NCBI GenBank assembly: GCA_019931185.1
Contig: JAINDK010000012.1
Span: 102,565-166,564, forward strand
Source: Bryobacter sp. CoA8 C33
GTDB lineage: Bacteria; Acidobacteriota; Terriglobia; Bryobacterales; Bryobacteraceae
Length of the DNA stretch: 64,000 nucleotides
Reading direction: 5' to 3'
The position numbers and the translations under genes are program-made. The notes below the pieces were generated by a model. That model was given only the letters and a program-made list of their open reading frames with translations. It was not told the origin of the DNA and searched no databases. Below, piece after piece: positions 18,133-26,702 of this stretch; the first letter of the stretch is position 1; each line of letters opens with the position of its first letter.

Positions 18133-18987
18133 ATGAATGTGCGTCAAAGCTTTTTCCTCAGCGGAATTCTCGCCACGGCCCTTCGGCTCGCGGCCGCGGA
18201 ATCCTTCGCCATTGAAAAGGCCCGTCAGGAAGTAGAACGGCTCAAGGAACTGGCCGCGATTGGCGCGGTCTCCCGGGCTCGCCTCGAGCAGGCTCGGGAA
18301 AAGCTCGCCGACGCCCGCGACGAAGAAACCCTGCACCGCCTCGTCTACGGCAATATCGGCGTCGAGTCCCTCAGCGAGCAACAGGCCCGCGAAATCATCG
18401 ATGCCGCCTCTCGCCGTGTCGAGCGCACCGCCCGCCTCTATCAGGTGCAGGCCGCCCTCGTCGATCAAGGCGTCCTGCCCCGTGCCCAACTCCAGGACCT
18501 CGAACAACAGCTCGCCGACCGCCGCCTCGGCCTGCAATTAGCCGAAAACCGCGCCCGCACCTTTACCGAGCTTCTCAACATGGTTCGCGTCGAAGAACAA
18601 TTCCTCGCCAGCCCCGAGGCCGATATCGAGCCCCCGCCCCTCGTCGAAAAATTCGGCGGCAGCGGCGTCTTCAAGCCCGAGCACCTCCGCTTTGTCGAAG
18701 CCGCTTTCGAAAAGCAATTCGGCCACCCCCTGCCCGTTAGCGCCCGCGGCCAGAGCGCTCTTCATACTTCGCTCGGCTTTGATCACGCTGGCCGTGTCGA
18801 TGTCGGCGTCAATCCCGACGACCCCGAGGGGCAATGGCTGCGCCAGCAACTCCAGTCCCTGCGCGTTCCCTATATTGCCCTGCGCGCCATGATCCCCGGT
18901 CAAAGCACTGCCCCCCACATCCACATCGGTCCGCCCAGTCTCCGGCTCCGCTCCGCCGACCAGCAGTTGAGCGGTGGTCTCAATTGA
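18133..18987 (+). CDS. secreted coiled-coil protein with internal helical repeat and a C-terminal His/Asp-rich domain
   Basis: A 284-residue protein starting at ATG 18133, chosen because it opens with a signal peptide (residues 4-21). Residues 25-155 are long charged helices containing two copies of a repeat: AIGAVSRARLEQAREKLADA and, about 70 residues on, DQGVLPRAQLQDLEQQLADR. This style resembles the alpha-hairpins of HlyD/TolC-like proteins. The C-terminal domain has His211, His218, Asp223 and a PHIHIG box (His262, His264), a spacing that suggests a metal site. I do not recognise the family; a D,D-peptidase-like role is only a guess. The next gene, hpt, follows by 20 bp. Confidence 0.75.
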   Translation: MNVRQSFFLSGILATALRLAAAESFAIEKARQEVERLKELAAIGAVSRARLEQAREKLADARDEETLHRLVYGNIGVESLSEQQAREIIDAASRRVERTARLYQVQAALVDQGVLPRAQLQDLEQQLADRRLGLQLAENRARTFTELLNMVRVEEQFLASPEADIEPPPLVEKFGGSGVFKPEHLRFVEAAFEKQFGHPLPVSARGQSALHTSLGFDHAGRVDVGVNPDDPEGQWLRQQLQSLRVPYIALRAMIPGQSTAPHIHIGPPSLRLRSADQQLSGGLN

Positions 18988-19007
18988 ATCACGCACAAGG
19001 AACCATC

Positions 19008-19544
19008 ATGTCCGAACCCACCCAGTCCAGCGCCAAGCTCCGCGTCCTCGTCCCCGCCGAGCGAATCAAGGCCCGCATCGATGAACTCGGCCGCCAGATC
19101 AGCTCCGACTATTCCGGCCCCATCATCCTCGTCGGTATCCTCAAGGGCGCATTCATCTTTATGTCAGACCTCGCCCGCGTAATCGACCGCCCCACCCGCG
19201 TCGATTTCATGGGCATCTCGAGCTACGGCAACTCGAAGTCCACTTCCGGTGAAGTCCGCCTCACCAAAGACCTCGACATGAGCATTGAAGGCCTCGATGT
19301 TCTCGTCGTCGAGGATATCGTCGACAGCGGCGTTACCCTCACCTACCTCATCCACCTGCTCAGCCAGCGCCGCCCCCGCTCCATCCGCATCGCCGCCCTG
19401 CTCGATAAGCCCGACCGCCGCATGCGTCCCATCAAGGTCAATTACTGCGGCTTTGAGATCCCGGATGAGTTCGTCGTCGGCTATGGCCTCGACTACGCGG
19501 AAGACTACCGGAATCTCAAAGACATCTGCGTGCTCGAGAGCTAG
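19008..19544 (+). CDS. hpt: hypoxanthine phosphoribosyltransferase
   Basis: A 178-residue purine-salvage enzyme that makes IMP or GMP from hypoxanthine or guanine and PRPP. The PRPP-binding loop VVEDIVDSGVTLTYL is intact, and the flexible-loop region SSYGNSKSTSGEVRLTKDL is typical of bacterial Hpt. AAGGA lies about 6 nt before the ATG at 19008; a longer reading frame from 18834 runs through the preceding gene and is rejected. Its stop shares the tetranucleotide CTAG with the stop of the convergent CDGSH gene. Confidence 0.95.
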   Translation: MSEPTQSSAKLRVLVPAERIKARIDELGRQISSDYSGPIILVGILKGAFIFMSDLARVIDRPTRVDFMGISSYGNSKSTSGEVRLTKDLDMSIEGLDVLVVEDIVDSGVTLTYLIHLLSQRRPRSIRIAALLDKPDRRMRPIKVNYCGFEIPDEFVVGYGLDYAEDYRNLKDICVLES

Positions 19545-19771
19545 ACTTTCGGCTTCGGCGGCGGCAGCGCGAAGGCCTTGCACGTGCTCTCAAAACCCTG
19601 TTTGCCGTGCGCGCCGTCGCAAAATGGTTTGTTGTTGCTCAACCCGCAGCGGCACAGGCCGATCGCGGCGCGCCCGCCCAGGTCGTAGGCGTTGCCTTCC
19701 GCGTCCACTACCGTGAATTCGCCCTCGATTCGGATCGGGCCATTGTTGAATATCGTGACTTTCGTTGACAT
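19541..19771 (-). CDS. CDGSH-type iron-sulfur protein
   Basis: A 76-residue protein. Cys40, Cys42, Cys51 and His55 form the three-Cys one-His [2Fe-2S] site of the CDGSH family (here ending CDGAH), preceded by the typical GPIRIEGEFTVVDAEGN strand region. The start at 19771 is the only one giving a full-domain protein; the longer frame to 20122 is antisense to the next gene. Members are redox or iron-handling proteins of unclear role. Divergent from the secreted unknown at 19787, 15 bp away. Confidence 0.9.
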   Translation of the reverse strand: MSTKVTIFNNGPIRIEGEFTVVDAEGNAYDLGGRAAIGLCRCGLSNNKPFCDGAHGKQGFESTCKAFALPPPKPKV

Positions 19772-19786
19772 AGGCTGACAAAGGAA

Positions 19787-21019
19787 ATGATCGCACGGCT
19801 TGTTTGGCTGAGTCTGCTGGCGCTGGGCGCCGCGGGACAAATACGCGACCAGGAAGACATCCTGCGCCTGGCCCGCGCCAAGAGCGCCATCGCCCGCCAT
19901 CTCAACAACATGCCGAATTACACTTGCCTCGAGACTGTCGAGCGTTATGAAAAACTCCCCCAGGCCCGCCAGGAAAGCCTCGTCGATGTCCTCCGCATCG
20001 AGGTGGCCTTTGTTGAAGGCAGGGAGATGTTCGCCTGGCCCGGCTCCACTCGCTTCGAGGCCAGCGAAATTCGCGACTTCATCGCCACCGGCGCCTTCTC
20101 GACCGGCGGCTTCGTCCTCCACGCCCGCGCCATCTTTCTTGGCGACGGCGCCATGTTTACCTTCGCCGGCCCGGATTCAATCAACGGCGCCCCCGCCTGG
20201 CGCTATGACTACGTCACCCCACAGTTCCGCAGCGGCTACCAGATTCGCAACCCTAGCAAAGGCCTCGGCGCCATTGTTGCCTACCATGGCAGCATCTGGG
20301 TGCGGCAGGATAATCTCGACCTCCTCCGCATCCTCATCGATACAAACGATATCCCCCCCGAGATCGAAATCGAACACTCCCGCGACACCCTCGACTACCA
20401 GTTCCTTCCCATCGGCTCCGGCCAGGCGCTGCTGCCCGCCTCCCAGGAGATTCGCATCACCGATAGCAAGGGCCGCCTCGCCATCAACCGCACACGTCTC
20501 ACCCGCTGCCGCCAGTTCTCTGGCGAAAGCACGCTCAGCTTCGCCGATGACAATGCGGCTTCCTCAAGCGCCCAGCCCCGCAAAACGCTCCACTTCGAGC
20601 CTTACACCGAACTCTCCCTCGCCCTCACCCGTGAGCTCAATCATGCCACCTCCGCCGTCGGCGACGAGATCGAGGCCATGCTCACCCACGACATCAAACA
20701 GGGCAAGACCATCCTCGCCCCGCGCGGCGCCCTCGCCCGCGGCCGCATTCTCCGGCTCTCCCGCCACGAAACCACGCACGTCATCTTCAACGTCACCCTG
20801 GAGTTCACCGAATTGATCGGTGACGATTTCCGCGCCCCCCTCCGGCTCCGCTTCACCGGCACCGTGCGCGACGTGAGCACCCCGCCCGAGTTGCGCTCCC
20901 GCCGCCCCGGCGCCTATTCCATCGAAGCGCCCGCCACCGATCCCAACGGCTTTCTCGTTTTCAGATCTTCCCTCAAATTGCCTCGCGGCTTCGTCACGAT
21001 GTGGCAGACTCTTAAGTAG
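19787..21019 (+). CDS. secreted protein of unknown function
   Basis: A 410-residue protein with a clear signal peptide (LVWLSLLALGAAG), AAAGGA a few bases before the ATG, and no membrane helices. I do not recognise a named family. The middle carries a NYTCLETVERYE segment and a long beta-rich body; the C-terminal third (about 270-400) has LTHDIKQGKTILAPRGALARGRILR, which resembles the conserved core of TrbI/VirB10-like or SLBB-style beta domains seen in acidobacterial secreted proteins. It lies 18 bp upstream of the GH88 gene and is probably co-transcribed. Confidence 0.8.
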   Translation: MIARLVWLSLLALGAAGQIRDQEDILRLARAKSAIARHLNNMPNYTCLETVERYEKLPQARQESLVDVLRIEVAFVEGREMFAWPGSTRFEASEIRDFIATGAFSTGGFVLHARAIFLGDGAMFTFAGPDSINGAPAWRYDYVTPQFRSGYQIRNPSKGLGAIVAYHGSIWVRQDNLDLLRILIDTNDIPPEIEIEHSRDTLDYQFLPIGSGQALLPASQEIRITDSKGRLAINRTRLTRCRQFSGESTLSFADDNAASSSAQPRKTLHFEPYTELSLALTRELNHATSAVGDEIEAMLTHDIKQGKTILAPRGALARGRILRLSRHETTHVIFNVTLEFTELIGDDFRAPLRLRFTGTVRDVSTPPELRSRRPGAYSIEAPATDPNGFLVFRSSLKLPRGFVTMWQTLK

Positions 21020-21037
21020 TCCCGGAAGGAACCACCG

Positions 21038-22156
21038 TTGATTCAATTTGAGCTCCCCACCGATCGCGCCCGCCTCGAAGATGCCCTCGTTTTTGCCCAG
21101 CAGCAGGTCAAAACTCTCATCGAACGGCATCCCGGCTTCTACCCGCTCTACACCAAGGACGGCAAATGGAAGCACGAAGGCGAGGCCTGGACTCACTGGT
21201 GCGACGGCTTCTTTCCCGGCATGATGTGGATCTTCGCCCAACACGCCAAGGGCGATCTAGCCCGCTACTGGCGCGAAAAAGCGATCGAATACACCCGGCC
21301 CCTCGAAGCCCGCAAGACCGATCGCGAAGTCTACGACCAGGGCTTTCTCTATTTCTCGACCTACTACCGCTGGATGCAGCTCGACAAGGATCCCTCACAT
21401 AAGGAGATCCTGATCACTGCCGGCAACACGCTCAGCCATCGCTTTCAGGAGCGTGATGGCTACCTGCGCAGTTTCGTCGCTCCCAACTCCCTGTTCATCG
21501 ACAGCATGATGAATGTCGGCATCATCTTTTATGCCGCCCGCGAGACCGGCGACAAACGCCTCCGCGACATCGCCATGCGCCATGCGCTCACCGTCCGCAA
21601 GACCCTGGTGCGCGGTGACGGCTCCGTCGCCCAGGAAGGCATCTTCGATTCCGATTCCGGTGAGTTTCTCGAGCAGTCCACCCACCAGGGCTTCCGCCGC
21701 GATTCCTGCTGGTCGCGTGGCCTCGCCTGGGCCACTTATGGCTTCGGCGTCTGCTACGACTATTCCCGCGATCCCCGCTTCCTTGCCACTGCCGAAGCCT
21801 GCGCCGACTACTACGTCACCCATGCCAATGCCGACGGCATCCCGCCCTGGGATTTTCGCGCCCCCCTTGAGTTCCGCAAGCTCGTCGATACTTCAGCCGC
21901 CGCCATCATGGCCTCGGCCCTCATCCGCCTTGCCCGCCTCATTCAGGACCCCGTCAAGGGCCACTTCTACTACATGACGGCTCTTCGCATCCTGCGTACT
22001 CTCTGCGATGAATACCTCGGCAAGCAGACTCCCGGCTGGCAGGGCATCCTCCAGGGCTCGCTCTATCACATGCATCGCGGTCTCGGCATCAACGAGAGCG
22101 CCGTCTGGGGCGACTACTTCTTCGTCGAAGCGGTAGAGCGCATCCTCCGGCCCTAA
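21038..22156 (+). CDS. glycoside hydrolase family 88-like protein (unsaturated glucuronyl hydrolase type)
   Basis: A 372-residue (alpha/alpha)6-barrel type enzyme with the GH88/GH105 pattern: WTHWCDGFFPGMMW near residue 53, DQGFLYFSTYY, then SCWSRGLAWATYGF and a late PPWDFRAP. Family members hydrate the 4,5-unsaturated uronic acid at the end of oligosaccharides left by polysaccharide lyases. Start is TTG at 21038 with GGAAGGA upstream. No signal peptide, so it likely acts in the cytoplasm on imported oligosaccharides. No lyase or sugar transporter is nearby. Its TAA overlaps the stop of the convergent gene. Confidence 0.88.
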   Translation: MIQFELPTDRARLEDALVFAQQQVKTLIERHPGFYPLYTKDGKWKHEGEAWTHWCDGFFPGMMWIFAQHAKGDLARYWREKAIEYTRPLEARKTDREVYDQGFLYFSTYYRWMQLDKDPSHKEILITAGNTLSHRFQERDGYLRSFVAPNSLFIDSMMNVGIIFYAARETGDKRLRDIAMRHALTVRKTLVRGDGSVAQEGIFDSDSGEFLEQSTHQGFRRDSCWSRGLAWATYGFGVCYDYSRDPRFLATAEACADYYVTHANADGIPPWDFRAPLEFRKLVDTSAAAIMASALIRLARLIQDPVKGHFYYMTALRILRTLCDEYLGKQTPGWQGILQGSLYHMHRGLGINESAVWGDYFFVEAVERILRP

Positions 22157-24531
22157 GCCTTCGCCCCTCCGCCGGCCCGCTCCGCCGTCCCACGGTAAAT
22201 CCACGCCGCCAGCAGATACAGCAGCCCGCCGAGCACCAGCGTTTGATAAAGCCCCAGGTAGATAGCGAAAAAGATCGCCATCGCCGAGCCCATCACGCTG
22301 GCCGCCGCGTTCATCGACCAGCCCCAGCGCACCGCGCTCTTCTCCCACCCTTCGAGCGCCGCCAGCCCCGTCGGAAAAGGGATCCCCATCAGAAAGCCCA
22401 GCGGTGCGATCACCATCACCGTCACCAGCATCTTGCCGGCCAGCGGCCAGGCCGGGCCCAGCCCGCTTACCAGCTCCGCGAAGTAGCCCAGCACCGGCAC
22501 CAGAATCACGATCAGCAACAGCACAATCCGCAGCCTTTCGCCGTTCTGATTCACGATCCGCTTGGAGAAATAGCTCCCCAGCCCGCTCGAGATCAGCATC
22601 GAAAAAATGATTACCGTCAGCGCATAGGTCGGATGCCCGAGCAGCAGCACGAACTTCTGAATCAGCGAAACCTGAATCATGATGTAGCCCGCCCCCAGAC
22701 AGACGAAGTAAAGCAGAAACAGCTTCAGGCTCCGCCCCGCCGGCAGGCGCTGGCCCAAGGCGAGCGGCGGCAGCAGCAGCGTCACCACGGTCGCGATCAC
22801 ACTCACGAACAACACCCCAAACAGCATCGGTACCGCCCGGTTGATCTTGTAGTCCGCGTTCGCCTGCGACGCCGCCATCACAAAGCTCACAATGTCGCGT
22901 GGCTGCACCGTGTAAAAGAAGAAGGGCCGGTTATCGTTCACCGGCGTCACATCGTACTGGTATTGAGCATGGAAGCGTTCCCGGTCCGTTGTCGTCAGCA
23001 GTTCCTGAAACGGGTTCCGCCGCTCTGTCCCTGGCGTGTACACCACCTCCATGTTGCTTTCCTTCATCGCCCCCAGGGCCCGCTCCACCATTTCCGCGCT
23101 CATCGGCTTGCGCGAAAAAATCACTGTGTCCGTCGCTCCCCAACCCGCGATCTGGTTCGAACCCTCGCGCGCCACCACCACGTGCCGCGCCGGGTCCTTC
23201 TCCCCCAGCCGGTCCAGTGCTTCGATGGCCAGCGACAGCAGCCGCAGCGATTCCCGCGGCGGATCAAAGCCCCAACGGGTAAACGCCAGAATGCCGTCAT
23301 CCGTCAAATGACTTAGATAGTCGTAGAACGCATCCGCCGTGTATAGATTGTTCTCGCTCAGGCTGAACGCGCCCGCCGCTGTCGAAGCCCAGGTATCCAC
23401 CAGCGTCGCCTGGATCACCTGATACCGCTCCGGGCTGCGCCGCACAAAGCTGCGCCCGTCCTCGACATGGATGCGGATCTCCGGCCGCAGGTACAGGTTG
23501 TGGCTCAGTTGCGCGAACTTTTCCCGCATCACCGTCGTCGCGATGATCGGGTTGATCTCCACCCCCGTAATGTCCTTGCTGCCGCTTGCCAGCGCCCGTG
23601 AGATGTCCCATCCCCCCCCCGGTCCGATCACCAGCGTCTTGCCCGCCGGCCGCAACTGATAAGGCAAGCCCGGCCCCCCCCGTAGAATCCCCTTCTTTTC
23701 CTGCTCGCTCATCCGCTCGTGATCCCGCGTGAAGATACCCGTCGCCGCATCGGCGTCGATGACGATGTTCGGCAGGTTCGTGCCCGATTCCTTCGATACC
23801 GCGATGCGCGAAAACGAATTCCACTTCACGAACTGTTCATTGGCCAGCGTCGTTCCTTTCGCGTACCGGACATCGATCCAGTTGGCGCGGATGTTGAAGA
23901 CGAACAAGCCCGTCAGCGCCAGCGCCAGCATCACCGCCGCCACCCGCCCGCTGAACTCCCGTGCCACGTTATACCAGATCGCCGAGGTCGCCGCGAATAC
24001 CACCGCTACCGCGATTACCGTATTCGGCCCGCCAAAGGTTTCGAGCAGTGGGATCAGCAACAGACAGCCCCCCGCCGCTCCGATCAGATCGAAAAAATAC
24101 ACGGTCTCCACCCGCTCGATCGTCTCCCCGATCAGCAGCGAAACGATCGCCCCAGCCAACACAAACGGCAGCGCCGAAAAGAAATAGATCACCAGCAACT
24201 CAACGTTTCCCGGCGCGCCCTGTCGCGTCAGCAGAAACACAAGGGATGACACCACCGCCAGCGAGTTCAGCGCCGCCAGTCTTCCCAGCTTCTGGTACAG
24301 CCCGCCGCTCCAGCCCTGCACAAGGTAGCTGAATACGCCTCCTGCCCCCAGACCGAATAGCGCCACCGAGATGGCCAGAAAGGTAAAGTGATAGTAAAAG
24401 ATCACGCTGTAGATGCGCGTCAGCGTCAGCTCGAGCAGCAGCGTCGCCATCGTCGTCATGGCCACGCCCGTATAGATCGTGGGCCATTGTGTGCCCCGGG
24501 CGGCAGGGTGTGAGGTAGAAATGCGAGTCAA
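22153..24531 (-). CDS. polytopic membrane protein with embedded spermidine-synthase-like domain
   Basis: A 792-residue protein: about seven membrane helices (20-225), a soluble Rossmann methyltransferase-like domain (about 240-540) and again about seven helices to the end. The soluble part has a nucleotide-binding motif IGPGGGWDI, an acidic end of strand 2 (GVEINPI) and an EDGRSF box like spermidine synthases, but the aminopropyl-acceptor motif is altered (VDTWAS). Such fused proteins are common in Acidobacteria and their reaction is unproven. Only 2 bp separate it from the upstream OPT gene, implying an operon. Confidence 0.85.
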   Translation of the reverse strand: MTRISTSHPAARGTQWPTIYTGVAMTTMATLLLELTLTRIYSVIFYYHFTFLAISVALFGLGAGGVFSYLVQGWSGGLYQKLGRLAALNSLAVVSSLVFLLTRQGAPGNVELLVIYFFSALPFVLAGAIVSLLIGETIERVETVYFFDLIGAAGGCLLLIPLLETFGGPNTVIAVAVVFAATSAIWYNVAREFSGRVAAVMLALALTGLFVFNIRANWIDVRYAKGTTLANEQFVKWNSFSRIAVSKESGTNLPNIVIDADAATGIFTRDHERMSEQEKKGILRGGPGLPYQLRPAGKTLVIGPGGGWDISRALASGSKDITGVEINPIIATTVMREKFAQLSHNLYLRPEIRIHVEDGRSFVRRSPERYQVIQATLVDTWASTAAGAFSLSENNLYTADAFYDYLSHLTDDGILAFTRWGFDPPRESLRLLSLAIEALDRLGEKDPARHVVVAREGSNQIAGWGATDTVIFSRKPMSAEMVERALGAMKESNMEVVYTPGTERRNPFQELLTTTDRERFHAQYQYDVTPVNDNRPFFFYTVQPRDIVSFVMAASQANADYKINRAVPMLFGVLFVSVIATVVTLLLPPLALGQRLPAGRSLKLFLLYFVCLGAGYIMIQVSLIQKFVLLLGHPTYALTVIIFSMLISSGLGSYFSKRIVNQNGERLRIVLLLIVILVPVLGYFAELVSGLGPAWPLAGKMLVTVMVIAPLGFLMGIPFPTGLAALEGWEKSAVRWGWSMNAAASVMGSAMAIFFAIYLGLYQTLVLGGLLYLLAAWIYRGTAERAGGGAKA

Positions 24532-24533
24532 CT

Positions 24534-26555
24534 TTACATCATAGCCGCCGGAGGCGCCGGCTCATCGGGCCGCCCTGCCGCCCCGAGCGGAATCCGCACC
24601 AGCAGCACCCCGAGCAACACCAGCACGGCCAGCCCCGTCACATAGCTCGGCTCGGTGAAAAACTCCCAGGTCTTGATCTCCTGCCAGGCGAAATAAGCCG
24701 TGATCAAGCCGCAGAGCGCCTCTCCCGCGATCAGCCCTGAGCTCACCAGTACTCCCGCGTTCTCGACGCGCGCCCGTTGCGCCTCGTTCAGTCCCCGCCG
24801 CGCCGCCAGCGAATCGCTAATCCAGCGGATGATCCCCCCGGCAAAGATCGCGAAGGTCGTCGCAAAGGGCAGATACATTCCCACCGCCACCAGCATCGGG
24901 CTCTTCACCTGCACCATGATCAGCGCGATGCCGAAGAAGATGCCCGTCAGAATCAGGGGCCAGGCCATCTCCCCGCCGACAATGCCCTGCGCCAGCGAGG
25001 CCATCAGCCCCGCCTGCGGCGCCGGTAGCGCCTTGTCGCCAAAGCCCATCCCGCCTGCCTTGATATTGCCTTCGTTCAGAATCCACAACGGCCAGTACAT
25101 CGCCGCGCTGGCCACCACCACCGCCACCAGTTCCACTAGTTGGATCGTGCGCGGCGTACCCCCGAGCAGCCAGCCCACTTTGAAATCTTGCAGCAACTCG
25201 CCCGCCACCGCCGAACTCACGCATACCACGCTGGCCACTCCCAGTACCGCCGTCACCCCCTGCGGTCCGGTCACCCCCAGCGCCACCATCAGCAGCGCCG
25301 CGATGATCAGCGTCGAAAGCGTCAGCCCCGAAACCGGATTATTCGACGAGCCGATCACCCCCACTAGAAATCCGGAAATCGTAGCGAAGAAAAATCCCAC
25401 GATCAACATCACCACCGCCGCCGTCACGCCCCCGCCGATGCTCTCGGCCAGGTAAGAATAAACCACGCACAGCACGGCAAACAAGACTCCGATCAGCATC
25501 AGCACTACCTTCGAGCTCATATAGCGCTCCGTCCGGCTGAGCTTCTCTAATTCCACTTTCGGCCCTGTCAATTCGCCAAAGGCCCGCGCCAGCCCCAAGC
25601 CCAGATTGCTGCGCATCTTGAACATCGTGTACGCCGCTCCCACCAGCATGCCGCCGATCGCCACCGGCCGCACAATGTAGCGCCATACCGCCGCGGCCAG
25701 ACCCGCCCAGCTCTCATCGTGTGCGTTCGGCGGCAAAAACTCCTGCACCCTCGGCCCCAGCAGATAGAGAAATAGCGGCACAAACACGCCCCAGGCCAGA
25801 ACGCCGCCGGAAAACTGCAGAGCCGCCAGTCGCGGGCCGATGATGTAGCCCACGCCAAGATACGCCGGGCTGACCGACGGCGCCGACACCATCGTCGTCG
25901 CCCCCACCGGTATCGCCTGCGTGCTGCCCGCCGGACCCAGCCGCAACACACTCCGGCCCAACTCCCCCACTTTCAGAAAAAACTCTTTCTCCACCGCGAA
26001 GGCCTTGAAAACACCGAGCAGATATACCAGTCCGCCCGTTCCGATGTTCCAGAACAAATACTTCGCCGCTCCCGAGCCCTGTTGCCCCGCCTTGTGGATC
26101 TCACTCGCCGCCACCGATTCCGGAAACGGCAGTTCCGGGTCTTCCACCAGCGCCCGCCGCACCAGGCTCACAAACAGCACACCCAACAAGCTGCCGATGA
26201 TCATCAACAGCGTCGACTTCCAATAAGCCTCAGCTCCCGAAAAGCTCGGCCACACCTTCGCAATCACAAAGGCTGGCAATGTGAAGATCGCCCCCGCCGC
26301 CACGCTCTCGCCGATCGACCCGGCTGTCCGCGCAATGTTCTCCTCGAGAATCGTGCCCCGCCACAGCCGGATCACCGCCATGCCAATCACCGCCGCCGGA
26401 TACGTCGCGGCGATCGTAATCCCCGCGCGCAACCCCAGATAGGCGTTTGCCGCCCCCAACACCACTGTCATTACCAGGCCCAATAACAGCGCGGCCCAGG
26501 AGAACTCCTTCATCTTCAGGTGTTCCGGTACGTAGGGTGTATGCTTTGCACTCAT
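24534..26555 (-). CDS. OPT family oligopeptide/metal-chelate transporter
   Basis: A 673-residue inner-membrane protein with around 15 hydrophobic segments and the OPT pattern: AANAYLGLRAGITIAATYPAAV near the start, ELPFPESVAASEIH, a central VSPAYLGVGYIIGPRLAA and GSSNNPVSGLT. OPT proteins take up oligopeptides or siderophore-like metal complexes by proton symport. The bacterial subgroup substrate is mostly unknown. Upstream of, and probably co-transcribed with, the spermidine-synthase-like membrane protein. Confidence 0.92.
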   Translation of the reverse strand: MSAKHTPYVPEHLKMKEFSWAALLLGLVMTVVLGAANAYLGLRAGITIAATYPAAVIGMAVIRLWRGTILEENIARTAGSIGESVAAGAIFTLPAFVIAKVWPSFSGAEAYWKSTLLMIIGSLLGVLFVSLVRRALVEDPELPFPESVAASEIHKAGQQGSGAAKYLFWNIGTGGLVYLLGVFKAFAVEKEFFLKVGELGRSVLRLGPAGSTQAIPVGATTMVSAPSVSPAYLGVGYIIGPRLAALQFSGGVLAWGVFVPLFLYLLGPRVQEFLPPNAHDESWAGLAAAVWRYIVRPVAIGGMLVGAAYTMFKMRSNLGLGLARAFGELTGPKVELEKLSRTERYMSSKVVLMLIGVLFAVLCVVYSYLAESIGGGVTAAVVMLIVGFFFATISGFLVGVIGSSNNPVSGLTLSTLIIAALLMVALGVTGPQGVTAVLGVASVVCVSSAVAGELLQDFKVGWLLGGTPRTIQLVELVAVVVASAAMYWPLWILNEGNIKAGGMGFGDKALPAPQAGLMASLAQGIVGGEMAWPLILTGIFFGIALIMVQVKSPMLVAVGMYLPFATTFAIFAGGIIRWISDSLAARRGLNEAQRARVENAGVLVSSGLIAGEALCGLITAYFAWQEIKTWEFFTEPSYVTGLAVLVLLGVLLVRIPLGAAGRPDEPAPPAAMM

Positions 26556-26702
26556 TGCAATAGACTATAACCAACCCTCTCCGTTTTGCGCGGATCCAGT
26601 TGGGCCCGTCTTCCATGTTCTGGAAAATTTGTCCTCAAAAGCGATAGCCGCCACCTTACTCACGTTCCCAAAAACTGTCTTCCCCAAAACGTTCCCGCGC
26701 CA
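26556..26702. other. intergenic stretch at the edge of a lower-GC island
   Basis: This 147-bp gap separates the start of the OPT gene from the 3' end of the Fic pseudogene. It is visibly richer in A/T than its left flank and contains several A-runs (ACTGTCTTCCCCAAAACG region). No gene, RNA or clear hairpin was found. The OPT promoter should lie here. Confidence 0.5.

Noticed and set aside
22243..23316. 357-codon plus-strand frame inside the spermidine-synthase-like gene
   Set aside because: Arg/His/Gln-rich shadow; the minus-strand protein is well supported.
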